A stretch of DNA of 37,117 bases, from positions 1-37,117 of the forward strand of contig DYMX01000013.1 in NCBI GenBank assembly GCA_020721345.1. Reading direction: 5' to 3'. This DNA comes from Sulfurovum sp. (GTDB taxonomy: Bacteria; Campylobacterota; Campylobacteria; Campylobacterales; Sulfurovaceae). The notes below the pieces were generated by a model. The model searched no databases and was not told the DNA's origin. It saw only the letters and a program-made list of their open reading frames with translations. The translations under genes and the position numbers were made by a program. The stretch's first letter is position 1, and every line of letters starts with the position of its first letter. Below are positions 21,523 through 33,366 of this stretch, piece after piece.

Positions 21523-21660
21523 ATATGCGGTTTTAGAATCATTATCTATCAACAAATAGAAGATAAAATCGTCCTTATTCCGATATATTCAAAAACTGAC
21601 AAAGAGACTCTTGGCGATGATGAATTAAGAGAGTTGTTGAAAGACTATTTATTCATATAA
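21511..21660 (+). pseudogene. Remnant of a RelE/ParE-type toxin
   Basis: Frame starting at TGC 21526 encodes 'CGFRIIIYQQIEDKIVLIPIYSKTDKETLGDDELRELLKDYLFI*', resembling the C-terminus of RelE-like toxins. A separate frame at the antitoxin end encodes 'LIVEYAVL' before drifting to a stop. Confidence 0.6.
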
Positions 21661-21920
21661 AACTCTTTATGCACACCCTCATTTTTCATTTTTTTAACTG
21701 CGCCTGCGATGATAGCTTCATATCTATCCGCATCCACATTTAACGCTTCTAGTGTATTTTGTATATCTGCATTTGCAACTTTCGCATTCAATGCAAACCT
21801 CTCTTTTTTAGTAAGCCTTTTTTTAAGTATTTGTGAAAGCTCATCTTCGCTCTTTAGTGTTCCTCGTTCACCTAGAACGGAAACAATAATTTCACGGGCT
21901 TTTAGTTCGTCTGATTTCAT
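21645..21920 (-). CDS. Conserved hypothetical protein
   Basis: 91-aa lysine/glutamate-rich ORF with coding-like composition. Confidence 0.6.
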   Translation of the reverse strand: MKSDELKAREIIVSVLGERGTLKSEDELSQILKKRLTKKERFALNAKVANADIQNTLEALNVDADRYEAIIAGAVKKMKNEGVHKEFYMNK

Positions 21921-21985
21921 ATAATTAATCCTTAAATTTGCAAAGCATTATATTTGAAATATGATATAATCCACATAAAAAGAGA

Positions 21986-22882
21986 GTGGTTTTGGCATAT
22001 GAACTAAAAGATAAACTTGTTATTGCGATCTCATCGAGGGCTTTATTTGATCTTGAGATTGAAAATAATATCTTTGATGAGAATGGTTTGCAAGCATATT
22101 ATGATTATCAGCTAAAACGTGAAGATACACCTCTTGAACTTGGCACTGCATACAGATTTGTCAAAAATTTCCTATCTATAAACAAAAAGTTTGACGATAA
22201 ACTCATAGAAGTTATAATTCTTTCGCGAAATAATGCAGCTACGGGGCTTAGAATAGGGCGGAGTTTAGAGTATTACGGGATAAACATAGAACGCACCGGA
22301 TGGACGGCTGGTACGCCGGTGGCTAGGTATCTTGAAGCTTTTAAAGTTGACCTTTTCTTGTCTGCAAATAGTGAAGATGTTCAAGATGCCATCAATGCAA
22401 GAGTGGCGGCTGCAACAATACTGCCTTTTTCAAATCAAAATAGAGATGATTCAGATATTGTTCGCATAGCATTTGACGGTGATGCTGTGCTTTTTGGCGA
22501 TGAAAGCGAAAAGATATATCAAGAAAAGGGACTGGACGTATTTTTGGAAAATGAGAGAGCAAATGCTAAAAATCCCCTAAGCAAAGGACCGTTCTTTAAA
22601 TTTTTAAAAGTAATATCGAGCATCCAAGATAGATTTGGCATGGAACAGTCTCCTATACGCACCGCTCTTGTTACTGCGCGCAATTTCACTACTTATGAGA
22701 GAGTTTTGCGTACGCTTGATGCTTGGGGAGTGCGGGTTGATGAGGCATTTTTTCAAGGAGGAGTGCGCAAGCATGAAGTGATAGCGGCATTTGGAGCTGA
22801 TATATTTTTTGATGATCAAGATGCTCACTTGGAAGACACATCACCGCTGACTCCAAGCGCAAAAGTGCCGTATAGGAAATGA
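21986..22882 (+). CDS. Cytosolic 5'-nucleotidase family protein (PF06189-like)
   Basis: 'LVIAISSRALFDLE...ENGLQAYYDYQLKREDTPLELGTAYRFVKNFLSIN' and 'GWTAGTPVARYLEAFKVDLFLSANSEDV' plus 'RIAFDGDAVLFGDESE'. Confidence 0.85.
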   Translation: MVLAYELKDKLVIAISSRALFDLEIENNIFDENGLQAYYDYQLKREDTPLELGTAYRFVKNFLSINKKFDDKLIEVIILSRNNAATGLRIGRSLEYYGINIERTGWTAGTPVARYLEAFKVDLFLSANSEDVQDAINARVAAATILPFSNQNRDDSDIVRIAFDGDAVLFGDESEKIYQEKGLDVFLENERANAKNPLSKGPFFKFLKVISSIQDRFGMEQSPIRTALVTARNFTTYERVLRTLDAWGVRVDEAFFQGGVRKHEVIAAFGADIFFDDQDAHLEDTSPLTPSAKVPYRK

Positions 22883-22976
22883 TTATTTGTTGGACTTCAA
22901 AGTTATAGTTCACACAATCCCTTGACATGTAACAACAATTGATTTATAATCAACACAAATATACAAAAAAGAAGAT

Positions 22977-24364
<1,388 letters not shown>

Positions 24365-24410
24365 TCAAATTTTAATTGCATTATTTTACCAATTATATAT
24401 AGAGAGTTTA

Positions 24411-25838
24411 ATGAAAGATATATTGATCATAGCCGAAGGAGAGATTGCAAAGCATTTTATTTTGTGGTTAAACAAAAAAAAAATTGTCGACAATCACTAC
24501 AATATAATATCTACTTCCATAAATCTAAAAGATATCAAGCTAAATAAGAATATTGTATTTTCCAAGGTCGATGCCACCAGCGAAAGCAAGATCCAAAAAC
24601 TACTTATCCAAAAAATATACTCTCACATTTTTATTATAATTGAAAATTTTGATGACACGGAACATATCTTACAAAATATAAACAAAATAGACAATAAAAT
24701 AAGAATTATCTTGGCTAACCACTGGGAAAATGAAAAAACCATAAAACACTCAAACAATGTAACATTAATTAATATAAACGACTTAATATCCAGCCATTTA
24801 TATGACAAACTTCCCAATGTTCCTCTTGTTGCAAACAATATAGGTCTCAAGGAAGGCGAGATCATGGAGATACATATACCTTTTGGGAGTAGCTATGCAC
24901 ACAGGCATATAGGCTCTATTTTGCAGCAAAAATGGAAGATAGCTGTTCTATACAGAAACGACAAAATGATAATGCCAAATAGCGCCACCATGATAAAACC
25001 AAACGATACTATCCTAGCAATCGGAAAACCATCCGTTCTTGAGGGTATATACAGAATAGTAAACAAAAGAAGGGGATTGTTTCCGGAGCCTTTTGGAAAA
25101 AATATTTATCTATTGCTGGATTTAAGATTTGATAAAAAAAATGCGCTCAATTATATAGAACAAGCTATCACTGTCAGCAAAATGATAGACAATAACTCTA
25201 AGCTGTTCATAAACGTGATATATCCTTCAAATCTAAACATCACTGAAAAGATAAAAGAGATAGCGGCGAATGAGATAAAAGTAGATATTATATTTGATCT
25301 AACAGGCATAGAGGATACCATAGAGTACAATATCACAAAATATGATATAGGACTTATAATGTGCAGCAACCAGACTTTTTATTCTAAACATAGAAGGTCA
25401 ATGTTTTATAATTTTAAAAAAATTGTTTACATTTTAGGACAAACAGAGATAGAGCATATCAAAAATGTATCTATAATTATGAATGACGAGGAGGCTATGG
25501 AGTTAATATCAACGATAGCATTTGATTTCTGCGAAACGTTTAAGCTGCCTCTAAAACTTTGCGATTTTGATCCAAACGGAGATTTTGAAGATAGAAAAAT
25601 GACCATAGAACATTATGAAACAATAGCGAATCTTTTCAATGTAAACTTTTTGGTTGAACAGGATATTGCTAACCCATACAGAAAACAGCTTCAGATGAAA
25701 AACACTTTAAATATAAGCACATTCAAAGAGAAAAACAAAAATTTATTTAAAAGATTTAAAGATTTCATTAAAACAGGCTATATCTCAAAAAGTACAAATC
25801 CTCAAATGTTGATACCTTTTGAAAATAGTGAAAACTAA
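24411..25838 (+). CDS. TrkA-C/RCK-like regulatory protein (COG3400-like)
   Basis: TrkA_C-like 'LKEGEIMEIHIPFGSSYAHRHIG...IAVLYRNDKMIMPNSATMIKPNDTILAIGKPSVLEGI'. Confidence 0.65.
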   Translation: MKDILIIAEGEIAKHFILWLNKKKIVDNHYNIISTSINLKDIKLNKNIVFSKVDATSESKIQKLLIQKIYSHIFIIIENFDDTEHILQNINKIDNKIRIILANHWENEKTIKHSNNVTLININDLISSHLYDKLPNVPLVANNIGLKEGEIMEIHIPFGSSYAHRHIGSILQQKWKIAVLYRNDKMIMPNSATMIKPNDTILAIGKPSVLEGIYRIVNKRRGLFPEPFGKNIYLLLDLRFDKKNALNYIEQAITVSKMIDNNSKLFINVIYPSNLNITEKIKEIAANEIKVDIIFDLTGIEDTIEYNITKYDIGLIMCSNQTFYSKHRRSMFYNFKKIVYILGQTEIEHIKNVSIIMNDEEAMELISTIAFDFCETFKLPLKLCDFDPNGDFEDRKMTIEHYETIANLFNVNFLVEQDIANPYRKQLQMKNTLNISTFKEKNKNLFKRFKDFIKTGYISKSTNPQMLIPFENSEN

Positions 25839-25905
25839 AAATTGATTTTATTAAATAAATTAAGATAAAATATGTTTACTAAAACTTTTAAAAGGTTTGC
25901 CCACA

Positions 25906-26955
25906 ATGACTATACCGGTAATTCTAAAAAAAGAATGCGACAACTCATATAAAGTAATAATTGATGATTTGGATATTTATAGCTTCGATACGAAAGTTGC
26001 AATTGTAACAAATACCACCGTTGCAAATCTGCATCTAAAAACTCTGCTTGAAAAAATTACTGCGAAATCACTAAATATTATCATCATACCCGATGGCGAA
26101 GAGTATAAAAATCTCAAAACAATAGAGTACATACTAGAGAAAATGTTCGAATACAAATTGGACAGAAAATCGATTCTTATTGCCTTTGGCGGCGGCGTAG
26201 TCGGCGATATGACTGGTTTTGCTGCAAGCATCTACCAAAGAGGTATTGATTTTATGCAGATACCTACAACCCTTCTTGCCCAAGTAGATGCGAGCGTGGG
26301 AGGGAAAACTGGGATCAATAATAAATTTGGGAAAAATCTACTCGGTGCTTTTCATCAACCAAAATCAGTTTATATCGATACCTCTTTTTTAAAAACTTTA
26401 CCAAAAAGAGAATTTGGAGCAGGTTTTGCTGAAATAGTAAAAATGGCAGTGACTTTTGATAAGGAGTTTTTTGAATTTTTAGAAGATGCGGACTTGTCAA
26501 ATGATGATATACTTAAAAAAACAATAGCAAAATGCGTAAAATTAAAAGCAGAGATAGTTAGCAAGGACGAGAAAGAAACAGGCATAAGAGCAGCTCTTAA
26601 CTACGGACATACATTTGGTCATGTCATAGAAAATGAAACAGACTATAGTGAGTTTTTACACGGTGAGGCTGTAGCAATAGGTATGGTGATGGCAAATGAA
26701 CTTGCTTGCGAATTAGGCTTCATGACAACAAGTGAAGCAAATAGGGTAAAAGAACTTTTAAAAAAATATAATTTGCCGACTGAGTATAAAATTAAAAATA
26801 TAGATGACTTTTATGAGCATTTCTTTTTGGACAAAAAAAGCGCAAACGATAAAATAAAATTTGTACTTCCGAAGCATATCGGAAACCATGTTATTACTTC
26901 TGAGATTTCTGAAAAGATCGTAAAAAAAGTTCTCAAAAAACTTGGAGATAATTGA
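25906..26955 (+). CDS. aroB: 3-dehydroquinate synthase
   Basis: '[16 protein letters not shown]', '[61 protein letters not shown]'. Confidence 0.97.
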   Translation: MTIPVILKKECDNSYKVIIDDLDIYSFDTKVAIVTNTTVANLHLKTLLEKITAKSLNIIIIPDGEEYKNLKTIEYILEKMFEYKLDRKSILIAFGGGVVGDMTGFAASIYQRGIDFMQIPTTLLAQVDASVGGKTGINNKFGKNLLGAFHQPKSVYIDTSFLKTLPKREFGAGFAEIVKMAVTFDKEFFEFLEDADLSNDDILKKTIAKCVKLKAEIVSKDEKETGIRAALNYGHTFGHVIENETDYSEFLHGEAVAIGMVMANELACELGFMTTSEANRVKELLKKYNLPTEYKIKNIDDFYEHFFLDKKSANDKIKFVLPKHIGNHVITSEISEKIVKKVLKKLGDN

Positions 26956-28565
26956 TGATAAAAAAAACTTTATCTGCGTTTGCCGCAATACTTCTACTTT
27001 TTGTCAATATTGTGTATGCAGACATAAACACAAGTAAAAAAGATACTGCTCTAAATGTGGATATTAAAAGCGAAATAATAAATATTGATGAAAATATACA
27101 AGATAACAACTGGATCATAACCTATGAGAATTACAACAGCTACCAAACCTTAAATCTTAAAAAAAATGACCTAGAATACAAAATAAGAAGATTGGAAAAA
27201 AATTCAAGCTTGATCACTGAGCAAAAAAACAGACTTCAAGCGCTCAAAGATGAACTTGGCGGTATAAATAATAAATTATTGCTTCTTGGCGAATATGACA
27301 ACGAACCTTTCAAGAAACTTTTATCGCCAAACAAGATAGATGCTCAGCCTGAAATAACAAATCCATTGGGGATATTTTATGCATTTTCATATCAAGAAAA
27401 ACTAAGAATTGATCAAAAAGAGTTTCATGACAGATATAACTCGCTCGGCGATCTGATAAATGATCTGGAAACAAAAAAAACGATGTTGGAAGACTTGATC
27501 AAAACTTCTAAAAACAACAAAGAAAACTATCAAGTATTAGAAAAAACCGTAAAGCTTATAAAAATATTTAAACCGTTAAAAGAGATAGCTGAAACTACTA
27601 AAAATATTTATGACAAAAAAATATACGAGATAAAATCAAACTTGACTGACAACATAGCCAAAGAGAGCAAGAAGCTTGGAATTATAGGGATTATCATAGG
27701 TATATTTTTTGCTCTTTTATTGTTGTCAAAATATATAGCAAGAAAATACCTCACAGAAGTTAAAAAACTATATACCATAAACAAAGCTTTGAATATCACT
27801 TTTGTTGCATTTACTATTTTTTTGCTGCTTTTTGCTTATATAGAAAATGTAGGTTATTTGGTAACTATCTTAGGATTTGCCTCTGCCGGTATGGCCATCG
27901 CCCTAAAAGAATGGTTTATGAGTATCATAGGTTGGTTTGTCATATTTTTTGGCAACAGCATACATGTCGGTGACAGAATAAGATTTGTTAAAGACGGAAG
28001 CGAATATCTAGGCGATGTCATAGATATTTCTTTGCTAAAAATTACAATACTAGAAGATGTTACACTTACTACATTTGAGCGAAACAGGAGAGCAGGAAGA
28101 GTTATTTATATCCCGAATAACTATGTTTTCGCAAACATGATAGCAAACTACTCTCATGATGGACTAGATACCGTGTGGGACGGCATAGACTATATCATAA
28201 CATTTGATTCGAATATAAGCAAAACTGCTGCTATAACAAAAGATATAGCGGTAAAATACTCAAAAAATTTTTCCGAAAATACGAAGCATAGTCTAAACAA
28301 ACTAAGAAGAAAATATCATTTTAAACATATAAAAGTCGAACCAAAAGTATTTACATTGATAACTCCTTACGGTATCAAAATAAGCGTGTGGTATCTAACA
28401 AACAGCTATGCGACGCTTTCTCTTAGAAGTACCATATCGGCTTCTATAATCAATGCTATAAAAAAAGAAGATGATATTAACTTGGCGTATCCTACACAAG
28501 CTATCAATATGTGGGAAGACAAACAGAAACAAACTTTTGAGAATTTTATAGAAGATACAAAATGA
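26952..28565 (+). CDS. Mechanosensitive ion channel, MscS family
   Basis: N-terminal coiled-coil region then '[44 protein letters not shown]' and '[18 protein letters not shown]'. Confidence 0.9.
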   Translation: MMIKKTLSAFAAILLLFVNIVYADINTSKKDTALNVDIKSEIINIDENIQDNNWIITYENYNSYQTLNLKKNDLEYKIRRLEKNSSLITEQKNRLQALKDELGGINNKLLLLGEYDNEPFKKLLSPNKIDAQPEITNPLGIFYAFSYQEKLRIDQKEFHDRYNSLGDLINDLETKKTMLEDLIKTSKNNKENYQVLEKTVKLIKIFKPLKEIAETTKNIYDKKIYEIKSNLTDNIAKESKKLGIIGIIIGIFFALLLLSKYIARKYLTEVKKLYTINKALNITFVAFTIFLLLFAYIENVGYLVTILGFASAGMAIALKEWFMSIIGWFVIFFGNSIHVGDRIRFVKDGSEYLGDVIDISLLKITILEDVTLTTFERNRRAGRVIYIPNNYVFANMIANYSHDGLDTVWDGIDYIITFDSNISKTAAITKDIAVKYSKNFSENTKHSLNKLRRKYHFKHIKVEPKVFTLITPYGIKISVWYLTNSYATLSLRSTISASIINAIKKEDDINLAYPTQAINMWEDKQKQTFENFIEDTK

Positions 28566-29818
28566 AAAAAGTATATTTCAAAACATTCGGATGCAGAACA
28601 AACCAATTTGATACGCAGATAATGTTATCAAAATTGAAGAATTTTACAGTGGAAGACGATGAGTGTTCAAGTGATATCATAGTCATAAACTCATGCACGG
28701 TAACAAACAGCGCTGATAGTTCCGTTAGAGGATATATATCGTCCGTGAAAAGAAAAAATCCAAATGCAAAAATAATCCTAGCGGGGTGCGGTGCGCATTC
28801 AAAAGGCGATACGCTTTTTGACGAAAAAGCCGTATTTGGTGTTATGGGGCATTCAGAAAAATCAAACATAGATATTCTCTTGCAAAAAGAAGATCCCTTT
28901 TGTGAAATAGGGGATTTAAATCATATTGATTCTACGGTTGTCGGAGATTTTATCGGAAAAAGCAGAGCATTTATTAAAATACAAGAAGGGTGTGATTTTG
29001 GCTGTTCATATTGCATTATACCGTCAGTTAGAGGCAGTGCAAGATCTCATGAAACAGAAACTATATTAGAGCAGATATCGCTTTTGTCGTCAAACGGATT
29101 TGGTGAATTCATATTGACCGGAACAAATGTCGGCAGTTTCGGAAAAGATAAAGATACTACTTTGGCAAAACTTCTAAAAAAAATTTCTTATATAAGAGGT
29201 GTAAGAAGGATCAGAATCGGAAGCCTTGAGCCTATACAGATAGACGATGAGTTCAAGGAGCTGCTAAACGAGCCATGGATGGCAAAACATCTTCATATTG
29301 CGCTCCAGCACACAGATGACAAGATGCTTGCTTTAATGAATAGAAGAAATGTATTTTCTGAAGATGAAAAGCTTTTAAACCATATAAGTCAAAGAGGCTA
29401 TGCGATAGGGACTGATTTTATTGTCGGGCATCCCGGGGAAACTGAGCAGATGTGGCAAAATGCCATCAAAAGGGTTCAAGCATTGCCTTTAACGCATATT
29501 CATGCTTTTACATACTCAAAACGAGACGGAACTCCATCGACGAGCATGACGGATACCGTTAAAGGGGATATAGCCAAAACAAGACTTGCCGAACTTACAA
29601 AATGCGTAAATGAAAAAAATATAATTTTTAGAGAAAATAACCATAGAAATCTAGAAGTTTTGATCGAATCTACAAAAAACAAGGATTTATACAAGGGCTA
29701 TGACCAATTCTATAATCTACTTGAAGTAAAAAGTGAACTTGATTTATCAAATAGCTGGATAATGATAGAAGATGCGGAGGTAAAAAATGATAAGAACTTT
29801 TTTGAATATGGATGCTAA
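28562..29818 (+). CDS. mtaB: tRNA (N6-L-threonylcarbamoyladenosine(37)-C(2))-methylthiotransferase
   Basis: 'FKTFGCRTNQFDTQ', radical SAM 'IQEGCDFGCSYCIIPSVRGSARS', 'GTDFIVGHPGE'. Confidence 0.92.
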   Translation: MKKVYFKTFGCRTNQFDTQIMLSKLKNFTVEDDECSSDIIVINSCTVTNSADSSVRGYISSVKRKNPNAKIILAGCGAHSKGDTLFDEKAVFGVMGHSEKSNIDILLQKEDPFCEIGDLNHIDSTVVGDFIGKSRAFIKIQEGCDFGCSYCIIPSVRGSARSHETETILEQISLLSSNGFGEFILTGTNVGSFGKDKDTTLAKLLKKISYIRGVRRIRIGSLEPIQIDDEFKELLNEPWMAKHLHIALQHTDDKMLALMNRRNVFSEDEKLLNHISQRGYAIGTDFIVGHPGETEQMWQNAIKRVQALPLTHIHAFTYSKRDGTPSTSMTDTVKGDIAKTRLAELTKCVNEKNIIFRENNHRNLEVLIESTKNKDLYKGYDQFYNLLEVKSELDLSNSWIMIEDAEVKNDKNFFEYGC

Positions 29819-31451
29819 AAGATTAAAAACAATCGCATTATTGTTTGGTATTTTGATAATTATAATAATTATCGGGATATTTAAAAACAACAATACAACC
29901 ATAACAAGGGGCGAAGCAAAAAGCCTTGATAAAAACGGCAGCATAACAAAGGTTATCATAGATGGCAACTATCTATACCTAAATACAAAGAATAGATCCT
30001 ATAGGATCTATAAAGATGCAATTGATTATAAAGACTTTTTTGATAAATATCCCGTTGAGATAAAAGATGATGAAAGCTTTAGTTTAAGCTGGAGTATTCT
30101 TTTATTTTTTATGATCGGTTTTGCACTTTTTTATACTTTTAGCAAAAAAAAGGCTGTTGATATATTTAAAACCGGTAAAAATGCTTTTAAAAGCGGCGAA
30201 GTCGAGGAAAAGAATGAATACATATCTCCCATGAAAACTGATATCAGGTTTAAAGATGTTGCAGGGATTAGTGATGTAAAAGAAGAACTCGAAGAGATCA
30301 TAGATTTTTTAAAAAATCCAAAAAAATATAAAAGTTTCGACATAAGACTACCAAAAGGCGTGCTTTTAGTGGGTCCTCCGGGGGTTGGTAAAACGCTAAT
30401 AGCCAAAGCAGTTGCGGGGGAAGCCGATGTACCGTTTTTCTATCAAAGTGGAGCAACTTTTGTAAATATATACGTCGGGATGGGTGCAAAAAGAGTCTCA
30501 TCATTGTTTCAAATGGCAAAAAAGAATGCGCCAAGCATCATATTTATTGATGAAATTGATGCTATAGGTAAAAGCAGAGGTGCAAAACAGAGCGACGAGA
30601 GGGAAGCAACATTAAATCAACTCTTGACCGAAATGGACGGCTTCGAAGACAGCTCAGGTGTTATAGTAATAGCAGCTACAAATAAAATAGACGTACTTGA
30701 TGATGCGCTTTTGAGAGCCGGTAGATTTGATAGAAGAATATTCTTATCTTTGCCAAGCATTGATGAACGATTGAAAACACTTGAACTATATCTATCTAAA
30801 AAATCTCATACCGTAGATGTAAGAGAGCTTGCAAAAATGAGTATAGGATTTAACTTTGCATCGCTTTCTACATGGGTAAATGAGGCGGCTCTTTATGCTG
30901 TTAAACACAATAAAAGGTATATTGATGCAAGCGATTTTGAAGCAGTAAAAGACAAAGTAATAACAGGAAAATCAAGATTTCTAACTTATGACGATGAAGA
31001 AAGAAGCATACAAGCAACATATCAAGCCGCAAAAGCATTGCTTGCAGCTTGGTACGATATAAGTTTTAGCAAAATCGGCATTGCAATGCAAAACTTTGAA
31101 GTACTTGACCACAATCTTACATCAAAAAACAGCATGATCGACAAAATAAAAGTTTATCTTTCCGGATCTATAGCAACAAATTTAAAATATAAAAACATAT
31201 ATTCAAATAGTCTCAAAGATATAGGACTCAGTAAAGATTTAGCCGATAAGATCGTTAATGACTTTGATCTGATTCTCCGGAATGATACAAAGACAGAATC
31301 TTCAGAGCAAATTCTGCAAACCGCCAAAAAAGAAACCACAGTAGTTTTGGAAAAATTAGATTCCGTGCTAAATACAATTACTGAGCATATTTTAGAAAAT
31401 GAATTTATCACACAAGAAGAAGTTAGAGAGATGCTTCGTGAAATTTTTTAG
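29787..31451 (+). CDS. FtsH-like AAA ATPase with degenerate protease domain
   Basis: 'RFKDVAGISDVKEELEEIIDFLKNPKKYKSFDIRLPKGVLLVGPPGVGKT', 'IIFIDEIDAIGKSRG', SRH 'ATNKIDVLDDALLRAGRFDRR'; HEAGH position reads 'QAAKA'. Confidence 0.9.
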   Translation: MIRTFLNMDAKRLKTIALLFGILIIIIIIGIFKNNNTTITRGEAKSLDKNGSITKVIIDGNYLYLNTKNRSYRIYKDAIDYKDFFDKYPVEIKDDESFSLSWSILLFFMIGFALFYTFSKKKAVDIFKTGKNAFKSGEVEEKNEYISPMKTDIRFKDVAGISDVKEELEEIIDFLKNPKKYKSFDIRLPKGVLLVGPPGVGKTLIAKAVAGEADVPFFYQSGATFVNIYVGMGAKRVSSLFQMAKKNAPSIIFIDEIDAIGKSRGAKQSDEREATLNQLLTEMDGFEDSSGVIVIAATNKIDVLDDALLRAGRFDRRIFLSLPSIDERLKTLELYLSKKSHTVDVRELAKMSIGFNFASLSTWVNEAALYAVKHNKRYIDASDFEAVKDKVITGKSRFLTYDDEERSIQATYQAAKALLAAWYDISFSKIGIAMQNFEVLDHNLTSKNSMIDKIKVYLSGSIATNLKYKNIYSNSLKDIGLSKDLADKIVNDFDLILRNDTKTESSEQILQTAKKETTVVLEKLDSVLNTITEHILENEFITQEEVREMLREIF

Positions 31452-31953
31452 CGGTTTTGGTTTTAAAAATGAACAAGAGCTTTTTAGTGATTATCTAACA
31501 GATAGTCAATATGCGGTTGGAGGTTTTAGCTATGGGACCCAAAAAGCCTTAAAGTACACACTTGAAACAACAAGCAGGATAGATAGACTCATACTTTTGT
31601 CACCAGCATTTTTCAACGACAAACCAATGAGCTTCAAAAGAGCGCAAATGCATTATTATAAATTGGACAAAAATGCATATCTGGAAAACTTTTTAAGCAA
31701 TACTTGTCATCCAAACGATATTAAGATAGAAAGCAAATATATATCCGAAACAACACAAAACGAGTTAAATGATCTGCTTGAATTTGAATGGATAGAGCAG
31801 GATATAAAAAAAATTATAGATAAAAATATCGTAGTCGAAGTGTTCTTGGGAGAAAAAGACAAGATCATAGATTCAAAAGCTGCAAATGATTTTTTTTCAA
31901 AACTTGCTACGACTTACCTTATCAAGCAAACAGGACATTTCCTAAATGCTTAA
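31438..31953 (+). CDS. bioV: Pimeloyl-ACP methyl ester esterase BioV-like
   Basis: 'KFFSGFGFKNEQELF', nucleophile elbow 'GGFSYGTQKALKY', 'LILLSPAFFNDKPMSFKRAQMHYYKLDKNAYLENF', C-terminal 'FLGEKDKIID' and 'QTGHFL'; GTG start. Confidence 0.75.
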   Translation: MKFFSGFGFKNEQELFSDYLTDSQYAVGGFSYGTQKALKYTLETTSRIDRLILLSPAFFNDKPMSFKRAQMHYYKLDKNAYLENFLSNTCHPNDIKIESKYISETTQNELNDLLEFEWIEQDIKKIIDKNIVVEVFLGEKDKIIDSKAANDFFSKLATTYLIKQTGHFLNA

Positions 31954-32548
31954 AAAATCGTACTATCTTGAACTAGCTTTATTACTTGTATTTATTGTCC
32001 AATGGATTTTTTGGGCAATCTCTCCTGTGAGCAGAAAAGATTGGCTACTTGAAAATATTTTGGTTTTTATTATAGTTACCGTACTTGTTTTAACATATAA
32101 AAAATTTCGATTTTCAAACATATCATATCTTTTGATTTTCATATTTCTTTCCATACATATAATAGGCTCACACTATACTTATGCTCTTGTTCCATACAAT
32201 GAATGGATTGGATTTGAAAATACGGAAAGAAACCACTTTGATAGATTTGCGCATTTTCTATTTGGACTTATTTGGTTATATCCTGCTAGGGAATTTTATA
32301 TTAGAAAGCTCACAAAATACAAGCAATGGAGTGGTTTTTTTGCATTTCAGAGTGTTGTATTTTTTTCATCATTTTACGAATCGGTTGAGTGGGGCGCTGC
32401 AATAATATTTGGAGGCCAGCTCGGTATAGAATACTTAGGAACGCAGGGCGATGTTTGGGATGCTCAAAAAGATATGCTTCTAGCGGCTATGGGCTGTATT
32501 ACGGCACTTCTAATTTTATATATATGGAATAATAAAAATGAACAATAA
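31946..32548 (+). CDS. DUF2238 (YjdF-like) integral membrane protein
   Basis: 'HIIGSHYTYALVPYNEWI', 'RNHFDRFAHFLFGLIWLYPAREF', 'SSFYESVEWGAAIIFGGQLGIEYLGTQGDVWDAQKDMLLA'. Confidence 0.88.
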   Translation: MLKKSYYLELALLLVFIVQWIFWAISPVSRKDWLLENILVFIIVTVLVLTYKKFRFSNISYLLIFIFLSIHIIGSHYTYALVPYNEWIGFENTERNHFDRFAHFLFGLIWLYPAREFYIRKLTKYKQWSGFFAFQSVVFFSSFYESVEWGAAIIFGGQLGIEYLGTQGDVWDAQKDMLLAAMGCITALLILYIWNNKNEQ

Positions 32549-33353
32549 AGTAGTTATAATAACGGGATGTAGCAGCGGAATAGGGCAGCAAAGCGCGCTG
32601 TATCTAAAAGAAAAAGATCTAACGGTTTGTGCAACTGCAAGAAAAACGGAAGATGTTGAGAAATTGAAAAACTTAGGATTTAATGCCTATAAACTCGATG
32701 TTACAAACAACATAGATATAAAAAATACCATTGAAGAAATTACAAACAGATATGGAAAAATAGATGCTTGGTTCAATAATGCCGGCTATGGACAGCTAGG
32801 CGCTATTGAAGATTTGCCCACATTTGCGCTCAAAGAACAATTTGAAACAAATGTCTTTGGGCTCCATGAGTGTACGGTTGAGATCTTAAAAATCTTTAAA
32901 AAACAAGGATATGGAACCATAATCCAACACAGCTCTGTCCTTGGAATGGTTTCTCTTTTTGGCAGAGGCGCATACAATGCAAGCAAATACGCCGTTGAGG
33001 GCCTAAGCGACACGCTTAGACTTGAGCTAAAAGGGACAAATATACACGTAGTAACTTTAAACACAGGTCCAATTACAAGTGATTTTAGAAAAAATGCCGT
33101 CATAAAACTACAAAAAAACATAGATATAGAGAACTCAAGATTTAAAAATATTTATCAAAAAAGCCTCAAAGGCGAGAGTAAAAAAGTACCGTTCAACGAA
33201 GATGCCGTATCGGTTGCGAAAATCGTACACAAAATAATTGTTTCAAAAACACCAAAACCAAGATACTATATAACCAAAGCCACATATATATTAGGTTTTT
33301 TAAAGAGAATTCTTAATACAACTCTACTAGACAAAATACTCGTAAAAATATAA
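32538..33353 (+). CDS. Short-chain dehydrogenase/reductase family oxidoreductase
   Basis: 'VVIITGCSSGIGQQSALYL', 'NNAGYGQLGAIED', 'YNASKYAVEGLSDTLRLEL'. Confidence 0.92.
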   Translation: MNNKVVIITGCSSGIGQQSALYLKEKDLTVCATARKTEDVEKLKNLGFNAYKLDVTNNIDIKNTIEEITNRYGKIDAWFNNAGYGQLGAIEDLPTFALKEQFETNVFGLHECTVEILKIFKKQGYGTIIQHSSVLGMVSLFGRGAYNASKYAVEGLSDTLRLELKGTNIHVVTLNTGPITSDFRKNAVIKLQKNIDIENSRFKNIYQKSLKGESKKVPFNEDAVSVAKIVHKIIVSKTPKPRYYITKATYILGFLKRILNTTLLDKILVKI

Positions 33354-33366
33354 AGGATTTAATAAA

